64,000 nucleotides of DNA, taken from PLGF01 sp052139695. Lineage in GTDB: Bacteria > Verrucomicrobiota > Verrucomicrobiia > Limisphaerales > Palsa-1400. The position numbers and the translations under genes are program-made. Under the pieces are notes generated by a model, which ran no database searches, was not told the DNA's origin, and was given only the letters and a program-made list of their open reading frames with translations. The stretch spans positions 1 to 64,000 of the forward strand of contig JBKQWF010000217.1 of the NCBI GenBank assembly GCA_052139695.1. Reading direction: 5' to 3'. Below, one piece after another: positions 58,430 to 64,000 of the stretch. Positions within the stretch are counted from its first letter, which is position 1; every line of letters begins with the position of its first letter.

Positions 58430-58565
58430 GCAACACTTACCTAATCACCCTTTTTATCACCCCACAACCTTTCACACGTTGCGCTAATCACCCATTGGCA
58501 AAGAGGTGCCGCAACGTTTCGTCGAATCGAATTGACCACCGCGCGGGCGCGGTTATTGGTGAGGG

Positions 58566-59768
58566 ATGAAGCCGCCTTTCTACGGTTGTTTCCGACAGCA
58601 CCAACGCTTCCTGGCCACTTTGCTGACAGCGGTGGCATTGTTCACCGCCTATCCGTCGGCCAGAGCGGAGTCTCCGCGGAAGAAACTGATCGAATACGGA
58701 TGGGACGTGCCAACGCCCGCGCAAATAAGCGAGCAGCTTGCGGATATGGAAAAAAGGCCCTTTGACGGGATCATTTTCCGACTCGCTGGCGGGCACAACG
58801 CCTTTCAAACCAATTTGCTCGACCCCGCCAGCTTCGCGGATGATGGATGCCTCCTTCGCCAAATACAGTTCGCGCGCTTTACCGACAATTTTGTGCTCAT
58901 TTGGGGATCGCCGCCGCCGGGCTTTGATTGGTTCGACGACGCCCAATGGAAGACGATTGAGGCCAACGCCGAGCTGCTCGCCGCTACCGCAACCGCCGGC
59001 CGCGTTCGAGGCATTTGCTTCGACCCGGAACCGTATGATTTCAGCTTGTGGGACTATGCCAAGCAGCATGCCCAGAGCCACTCTTTCGCTGAGTACCGCG
59101 TTAAAGTGCGGCAAAGAGGCGCCCAATTGATGCGCGCCTTTGGAAAGGCCATGCCCGACCCGGCAATCCTGACGTTCTTCCATTTCAGCGTTTTTGACCG
59201 CTTCGCCACGTTGCCGGAGGCAGAAAGGGAGCAAAAGCTGGAGAGCGAACGATGGGGGTTAATGCCAGACTTCTTTGCCGGCATGCTGGAGGCGGCGAGC
59301 CCGGCGGCGCGCTTCATCGACGGCAACGAGAGTTCTTATTACTACACCTCACGCGACCAATATTTTCGGGCCTACCATGCCATTCACGAGCGAGCGCGCG
59401 GCCTGGCTCCAAGTGAATTGCGGGAGAAATACGCGCGGCAGGTTCAGGCAGGCCAGGCGCTCTATGTCGATCATAATTTTGCCCTGAGGCAGCCTGACAC
59501 CGGAGAATATCTGAGTTACCGCATGACGCCGCCAGAGCAGGCAAGGTGGTTTGAACACAATGTCTATTGGGCGCTTTACACGACCGATGAATACGTGTGG
59601 TGTTACAGCGAACGCATGAATTGGTGGAAGCACCAGACGCCGCCGGGCCTTGAGACGGCCATTGTGAGTGCCCGGCAAAAAATCGCCGAGTCGAAGCCGT
59701 TGGGCTTCGACATTGAGTCGCTCATAGCGGACGCGGCCAAACGCCAGACAAACGCGCCGTCAAAATAA
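58566..59768 (+). CDS. Secreted protein of unknown function, possibly glycosidase-like
   Basis: This 400-residue protein has a signal peptide (FLATLLTAVALFTAYPSARA, cleavage near ARAE). The mature part alternates strands and helices: LIEYGWDVPTPAQISEQLAD, FDGIIFRLAGGHNAF, NFVLIWGSPPPGFDWFDD, RVRGICFDPEPYDFSLWDY, PDPAILTFFHFSVFDR and ARFIDGNESSYYYTSRDQYF. Strand ends bearing Asp/Glu (DPEPYD, DGNESS) and many Trp/Tyr suggest a (beta/alpha)8-type carbohydrate-active fold, but no family is recognised and no catalytic pair is proven. It is transcribed alone on the plus strand between two minus-strand groups. Confidence 0.6.
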   Translation: MKPPFYGCFRQHQRFLATLLTAVALFTAYPSARAESPRKKLIEYGWDVPTPAQISEQLADMEKRPFDGIIFRLAGGHNAFQTNLLDPASFADDGCLLRQIQFARFTDNFVLIWGSPPPGFDWFDDAQWKTIEANAELLAATATAGRVRGICFDPEPYDFSLWDYAKQHAQSHSFAEYRVKVRQRGAQLMRAFGKAMPDPAILTFFHFSVFDRFATLPEAEREQKLESERWGLMPDFFAGMLEAASPAARFIDGNESSYYYTSRDQYFRAYHAIHERARGLAPSELREKYARQVQAGQALYVDHNFALRQPDTGEYLSYRMTPPEQARWFEHNVYWALYTTDEYVWCYSERMNWWKHQTPPGLETAIVSARQKIAESKPLGFDIESLIADAAKRQTNAPSK

Positions 59769-59771
59769 CGA

Positions 59772-60443
59772 TCAGTTGAGAGCGGCAGCGGGTCTTCCGA
59801 CGGTTTTGGGCTGGACATTGGGTATGGCCGGCCCGGTGGCCTGGCGGAAATGCACTTTCGATCGCAGAAGCAGTGTTCCCAAAAGCAAATCGGCCAGCGG
59901 GCAGACGACGTTGTAGTTCTTGTGCATGTAGCGATGGTGCAACAAGTGGTGGCCATTGAGTCGGAAGAAAATGCCGGACCGCTCGACATAACGCTTCTTG
60001 GGCAGGTGCATGCACCAATGGATGTACTCGTAGGCGGCGTAGTAACAGATGCAGGCCAGGGCGGCCCCGCACGCCAGGCCCCATTTGCGCGAAATAATGG
60101 AAATGACCAGGAAAGGGGAGACGCTGGCCGCAATCAAAACAGGCCCATTCCACCAGGCCATCGGGATGGTGTATTTATCCTCTTCATGGACCAGGTGATA
60201 GGTGTGGTCAGCTTTGAAAATCCTGTGGTGAATCAAGGCGTGGCGCTCATACGGATAGCGAAAGCGGCCCAACGGACGATGCATCACGTAGCGATGCAAG
60301 CACCACTCAAAGAAGGAGGCGAACACACAGCCGAGACAAATGCCGGCCGCGGTCCAGAAAACAAATGTCATCATAGGGGATAGCCAGTCAGCGCTGCCGC
60401 CAAAGGAAGTCAACGGGAAGACGAACTCCTGAAGCTGGCGCAA
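59772..60443 (-). CDS. Fatty acid hydroxylase/sterol desaturase-family membrane protein
   Basis: This 223-residue integral membrane diiron enzyme has the superfamily His clusters: FEWCLHRYVMHRP, HALIHHRIF, EYIHWCMHLP and GHHLLHHRYMHKNYNVV, spread over about four helices. Members hydroxylate or desaturate fatty acids, sterols or carotenoids with O2. The end of the protein (about 195-223) is a short polar tail. It lies downstream of the RRM gene on the same strand, 51 bases away. The substrate cannot be assigned; no sterol or hopanoid genes are nearby. Confidence 0.85.
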   Translation of the reverse strand: MRQLQEFVFPLTSFGGSADWLSPMMTFVFWTAAGICLGCVFASFFEWCLHRYVMHRPLGRFRYPYERHALIHHRIFKADHTYHLVHEEDKYTIPMAWWNGPVLIAASVSPFLVISIISRKWGLACGAALACICYYAAYEYIHWCMHLPKKRYVERSGIFFRLNGHHLLHHRYMHKNYNVVCPLADLLLGTLLLRSKVHFRQATGPAIPNVQPKTVGRPAAALN

Positions 60444-60494
60444 GCTCTGTCAAAGGATAGATTGAAGTTCGGGAGGATAAACGATCTTCGGGGA

Positions 60495-60848
60495 TTAGCG
60501 CGAATAGGGCCGACGCGACCCGCCGCCGCCGCCGTGTCCACGCTCGCCGCCACCGCCGCCGCCGCCACCGTAACCACCACCGGACCGGGGCGGACGTTCT
60601 TCACGGGGACGGGCTTCATTGACCGTCAAGGCGCGTCCGTCCAGCGCTTTGCCGTTCATGCCTTGAATGGCCTTGTCCGCTTCTTCCTTGCTGGACATGC
60701 TGACAAAGGCGAAGCCCCGGGGCCGGTTGGTGACGCGGTCAAGCATCAGATTAACTTCAGTGACAGTGCCGAACGCGGCAAAGGCGTCCTGCAGATCATT
60801 TTCAGTGACGTTGTAGGAGAGGTTTCCCACAAACAATTTTGTGCTCAT
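60495..60848 (-). CDS. RRM RNA-binding protein with Gly-rich tail
   Basis: The ATG at 60848 starts the RRM directly; the frame from 60890 adds 14 unconserved residues. This 117-residue protein has RNP2 KLFVGNLSYN and RNP1 RGFAFVSM in a single RRM (about 1-80), then an Arg/Gly-rich tail with long Gly runs. The layout equals the cold-shock-type glycine-rich RNA-binding proteins of cyanobacteria and other bacteria, which act as RNA chaperones. The Gly run is encoded by a GC-rich simple repeat, which may vary in length between strains. Confidence 0.92.
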   Translation of the reverse strand: MSTKLFVGNLSYNVTENDLQDAFAAFGTVTEVNLMLDRVTNRPRGFAFVSMSSKEEADKAIQGMNGKALDGRALTVNEARPREERPPRSGGGYGGGGGGGGERGHGGGGGSRRPYSR

Positions 60849-61042
60849 TTTGTTGGCTGGCTTTCGTTTTGACTGATCCGAATCTCCCACTATTCCCGGC
60901 TAACCGGTCTCAATTCATCGACGAAGACGCTTCGCCTGAAACTAAACCATGCCGTGAGATGGATCAATCGCGCGGAGAAGATGACAGGTTTCCTGCCAAA
61001 GACAACTGTAATCTTCTTCCGGGGGCGGAACGGTGGCGGGCC

Positions 61043-64000
61043 TCAATCTTCCGCAAAAAGGTATTCCAGGTCAGATTGGGACAAATTGCGCGCGAAGCCC
61101 TGCTCGCCAAGCACATCCGCAATAGTCTGGGCCTTGCGCTGCTGCAATTCCCAGATTTTTTCCTCCACCGTGCCAGGGGCAATCAACCGGTAAGCGTTAA
61201 CCGTGACGGTTTGGCCGATGCGGTGGGAGCGGTCAATCGCCTGCGCTTCGACGGCTGGGTTCCACCAGGGATCGTACAAAATGACGTTGCTGGCAGTCGT
61301 CAGATTGAGACCGGTGCCGGCGGCGCGCAAGCTGAGCAGAAAAACGGCCGCGTTGGGGTCATTTTGGAAAGAACTCATCACCTCCTGGCGGTCTTTGGTT
61401 TCGCCGGTAAGAAGATGAGTGCTAATCTGCCGGCTGGCGCATTCCTTCTCCAGGATTTTGAGCATCTGCACAAATTGACTGAAAAGGAGGACTTTTTGGT
61501 TGTCCGCCAAGAGCGGCTCCAGCAATTCGTAGAGAGTTTCTGTCTTGCCCGAAGCCGCGTCGTTGCCGACCAGGTCCGGATGACAGCAGATTTGGCGCAA
61601 GCGCGTCAAGGCCGCCAGGACGTGGATCGTGCTGCCGCGGACACCGCGCTCGGCGACGGAGCTCATGACTTGTTCGCGGCTGCGGCGCAATTCAGCCAGG
61701 TAAAGTTTGCGTTGCGCCGGCCCCAGTTCGCAATCGCGGCGCAATTCAATGCGGTCGGGCAAATCGCGCGCCACTTCGCGTTTGAGCCGGCGCAACAAAA
61801 GGGGACGCAGCTTGGCCGCCAAACGGCGGCAGGCGATGCGCTGCTCGTCCCCCGCATTTTCCCCGCGGGGTTCATACTTCTCGCGGAATTTGGCTTGCGT
61901 TCCCAGATAGCTTGGCTGGACGAAATCAACGATGCTCCAAAGGTCCAGCAGGCGGTTCTCCAGCGGCGTGCCCGTCAGGGCCAATCGCTGGCTGGCTGGC
62001 AGTTGTTTAACCGAGAGGGTGATTTGAGCGTCGGGATTCTTAATGAACTGCGCTTCGTCAAGGATCACCGCGCGGAATGTAAATCGTTGCAGGGCAGCTA
62101 GATCGCGTCGGAGCAAGGCATAATTGGTAACGATCAGGTCGTGGGCGGGAATCTGTTTTCGCAGATTGTGCCGGGCGGCCCCGCTCTCCAACACCAACAC
62201 CTTGAGCATCGGGGTGAAGCGCTTGGCTTCGCGCTGCCAGTTATGCAACACCGATGCGGGGCAAATCACCAAAACCGGGTTGTTGGCTTCCTGGGTCGCC
62301 TTTAACCAGACCACCCAAAGCAACGCCTGCAAGGTTTTGCCCAATCCCATGTCGTCGGCGAGAATTCCCCCCAGCTTGTGCCGGGAGAGGTGGCAAAGGA
62401 AGTTGAACCCGCCTTGCTGGTACGGGCGCAAGCTGACGCTGATGCCCTCAGGCAAAGGGGTATCGGGAATGCCCCTGAATTCGGCCAAATGCTGGCGCAA
62501 CGCCTGTGCTTCCGGTGTCTCGCTGAACCGTTTGAGACCCTCTTCATCCAAATGAGCCGCCTGTTCCAAACCAAGCCGTTGCGGCACTGGCATCAGGCCA
62601 TCCACTCCCAGGTCAGCAAAAGTCTCGTGCGCGGCCTGCACCGCGGCAGCATCGAGTTGGAGCCAGCCGGCATCGGGCAATTTCACGAAACGACCCGTGG
62701 CGGTCGCCAAGCGCGCCAGGTCCGCCGCCGTCAACTTGATCCCTTCCGCCTCCCATTGCGCCGAGATAGAAAACCAGTCGATGCCGCTGCCTTGAATCAC
62801 GATGCGCGGACGCAACGGGCGCGGGGCAAGAAACAAGCGATGAAAGGCGGGATTGCCGAGGTATTCGGAGCCCGGCGGCCGGTCCGGCCAGGCATCGGCC
62901 AATTGAGCTGGAAAATTATCATTGGCATCGCCCACCCAAACGCCCGGCTCGGCCGCAAACCAATCCAGGCGGCGAAGCCAGTGGACAGCTTGTTCCAGGC
63001 GCGGGTCATCCAGCAGGGCGGGCCGGCCGGCGAGATCGATCTTCGGGTCGTCGCAGACCCACTCCTGGCCGCTCCAATGCCAGGCGCCGCCATCGGTGTC
63101 GGATTGGGCCAGGAGGCGCAACCGCACCGCGTTATCAATCATTTCAAAGACGAAGCGCGGGCGGGCCGTCTGGACAAGGCACAACTGGCTCCAATCGACG
63201 CCGTCGGCCGATCGCGCTTTGCGGAGCTGGGTCAAAAGACGGTGGCTCAGTTTTCTGGCCGGCAACGATTGCATTCGGGTCCACGCCTGGAGCAATTCAT
63301 CCGGGGGTGCGCTGCGCAACAAATAAAAGGTGCTCCCGACCAGAGCAAGGGCGGGTCGCCCCGCAAAGAATTGGACCGCTTCGAGCAGATGTCCTTCCCC
63401 TCCCGGCAACGTCAGCCGGTGTGTGAAAAGCAACTCACTTCCGACCATCTGAAGGTGTGGTGTTATCTCCGTAATGCGGCCGTCAAAAACGAGCGGCGCG
63501 TCCCCTTCAGCCAGGCGAAGCCTCCCCTTGCCACCCCACCGCACCAGCCACTGGAACAGATCCATGCCAGTCAGAACAAACGACTCCCACAACCCCTCAG
63601 GATCGGCATGGTTTTGCCCCAGCCATTCGATAAACTGCCAATCCTCGGCGGAGAAAAGTTCCTGCTCGTGGCTGGCGTGCGCCGCCAAATCGGCCACCTC
63701 ATGCACCGTTTTGAGCTTTTCTCCCGTGCGTTGGCGGGAGACGAAAAATGACAACGAAAGCCCGTGCCAGGGCGAATTCTCGCCGATGGATTTGGGTTCG
63801 CACGCTATGCGCAGGGCGGCGCGGGGCGCATCCAAGGGCGTCAGCGAGGCGGGGAAGTGCCACTGTTCAAGCTGGCGCATGAGTTGCTGCTCTTTTTCCG
63901 CCTCCTGAATTTCCGCAAACCGCTTGAGGTTGGCATGAGGCTGCAACTCCGTCGGCAACGGTCGTTTGAAGCGGAGGAAGAGAATGGCGGTCTCCTCCAG
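61043..64000 (-). CDS. SNF2-family helicase, 5' end beyond the window
   Basis: The frame remains open to the right edge; the residues before the TTG at 63958 (EETAILFLRFKRPLPTE) continue it, so the true start is outside. At least 985 residues: an N-terminal region of unknown fold (about 1-500) and the SNF2 core with motif I ADDMGLGKTLQALLW, motif II VILDEAQFIKN, motif III LALTGTPLENRL, motif V FLLSLRAAGTGLNLT and motif VI QAIDRSHRIGQT. Such bacterial SNF2 proteins move along DNA or displace proteins such as RNA polymerase. There is no zinc-finger SWIM motif in the visible part. Confidence 0.93.
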   Translation of the reverse strand: MEETAILFLRFKRPLPTELQPHANLKRFAEIQEAEKEQQLMRQLEQWHFPASLTPLDAPRAALRIACEPKSIGENSPWHGLSLSFFVSRQRTGEKLKTVHEVADLAAHASHEQELFSAEDWQFIEWLGQNHADPEGLWESFVLTGMDLFQWLVRWGGKGRLRLAEGDAPLVFDGRITEITPHLQMVGSELLFTHRLTLPGGEGHLLEAVQFFAGRPALALVGSTFYLLRSAPPDELLQAWTRMQSLPARKLSHRLLTQLRKARSADGVDWSQLCLVQTARPRFVFEMIDNAVRLRLLAQSDTDGGAWHWSGQEWVCDDPKIDLAGRPALLDDPRLEQAVHWLRRLDWFAAEPGVWVGDANDNFPAQLADAWPDRPPGSEYLGNPAFHRLFLAPRPLRPRIVIQGSGIDWFSISAQWEAEGIKLTAADLARLATATGRFVKLPDAGWLQLDAAAVQAAHETFADLGVDGLMPVPQRLGLEQAAHLDEEGLKRFSETPEAQALRQHLAEFRGIPDTPLPEGISVSLRPYQQGGFNFLCHLSRHKLGGILADDMGLGKTLQALLWVVWLKATQEANNPVLVICPASVLHNWQREAKRFTPMLKVLVLESGAARHNLRKQIPAHDLIVTNYALLRRDLAALQRFTFRAVILDEAQFIKNPDAQITLSVKQLPASQRLALTGTPLENRLLDLWSIVDFVQPSYLGTQAKFREKYEPRGENAGDEQRIACRRLAAKLRPLLLRRLKREVARDLPDRIELRRDCELGPAQRKLYLAELRRSREQVMSSVAERGVRGSTIHVLAALTRLRQICCHPDLVGNDAASGKTETLYELLEPLLADNQKVLLFSQFVQMLKILEKECASRQISTHLLTGETKDRQEVMSSFQNDPNAAVFLLSLRAAGTGLNLTTASNVILYDPWWNPAVEAQAIDRSHRIGQTVTVNAYRLIAPGTVEEKIWELQQRKAQTIADVLGEQGFARNLSQSDLEYLFAED

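Noticed and set aside
60839..62101. Plus-strand frame of 420 codons over the RRM/SNF2 region
   Set aside because: It lies opposite SNF2 motifs V and VI and has low-complexity shadow composition.
62378..63751. Plus-strand frame of 457 codons opposite the SNF2 N-terminal half
   Set aside because: The minus-strand frame continues in phase with SNF2 motifs; the plus frame lacks any recognisable feature.

Overview
The window reads as part of a Gram-negative chromosome, most likely from the Verrucomicrobiota (a Pedosphaera/Limisphaera-like soil lineage). This placement is an inference. It rests on the mix of Tat-exported Gfo/Idh/MocA-type proteins, a FecR-TPR-barrel giant protein, a DUF3863-type protein, a DUF5009-type membrane acyltransferase, weak or absent Shine-Dalgarno sequences on many genes, and GC-rich hairpin repeats between genes. 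An outer membrane with LPS is indicated by an MlaA-type protein, a family 9 glycosyltransferase, a Kdo hydroxylase and several beta-barrels. No rRNA, tRNA, CRISPR array or prophage was seen.

Layout. 1-1002: the start of a transposase (ISAzo13-like) abuts a 5'-truncated glycogen phosphorylase. 1165-12826: an MlaA-alpha/beta-hydrolase fusion, a CHASE2-Ser/Thr kinase, an Ig-like lipoprotein, a large FecR-TPR-barrel protein, and divergent from it a transposase-derived small protein plus an ECF-type sigma factor, then two PepSY-TM proteins. 12841-14066: gene debris (a glycosidase remnant and an Rhs fragment with a frameshift). 14100-17408: a tight minus-strand run encoding a TPR protein, an AhpD-like protein, a truncated outer-membrane protein and an acetate-kinase-family enzyme. 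17637-23114: a plus-strand run (UspA, tiny ORF, acylphosphatase, phosphoesterase, GT9), then Kdo hydroxylase, a secreted protein and a GmhB-like HAD protein. 23179-24953: rpsT and cysS.

25149-34297 is an exopolysaccharide region: an NtrB/NtrC-like two-component pair, an ArnT-like glycosyltransferase, an outer-membrane barrel, a Wzc-like tyrosine autokinase, a Wza-like lipoprotein and an FHA protein. 34307-38370 (minus) carries purH, htpX and a Tat-exported DUF3863-type protein. 38577-40758 is a convergent sensor kinase and NarL-type regulator.

41094-47037 is the most striking block: a long acyl-CoA dehydrogenase with a Cys-rich tail, a FixC/ETF-QO-like flavoprotein with a fused ferredoxin domain, and divergent ETF beta and alpha subunits, all closely packed. 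This looks like a self-contained electron-transfer module. 47345-64000 holds a membrane acyltransferase, prolyl oligopeptidase, a Tat-exported Gfo/Idh/MocA oxidoreductase, rimO, uvrA, two secreted proteins of unknown function, a fatty-acid-hydroxylase-type protein, an RRM protein and a SNF2 helicase that runs off the right edge. The gaps here carry several hairpin and short tandem repeats that recur at different places in the window.
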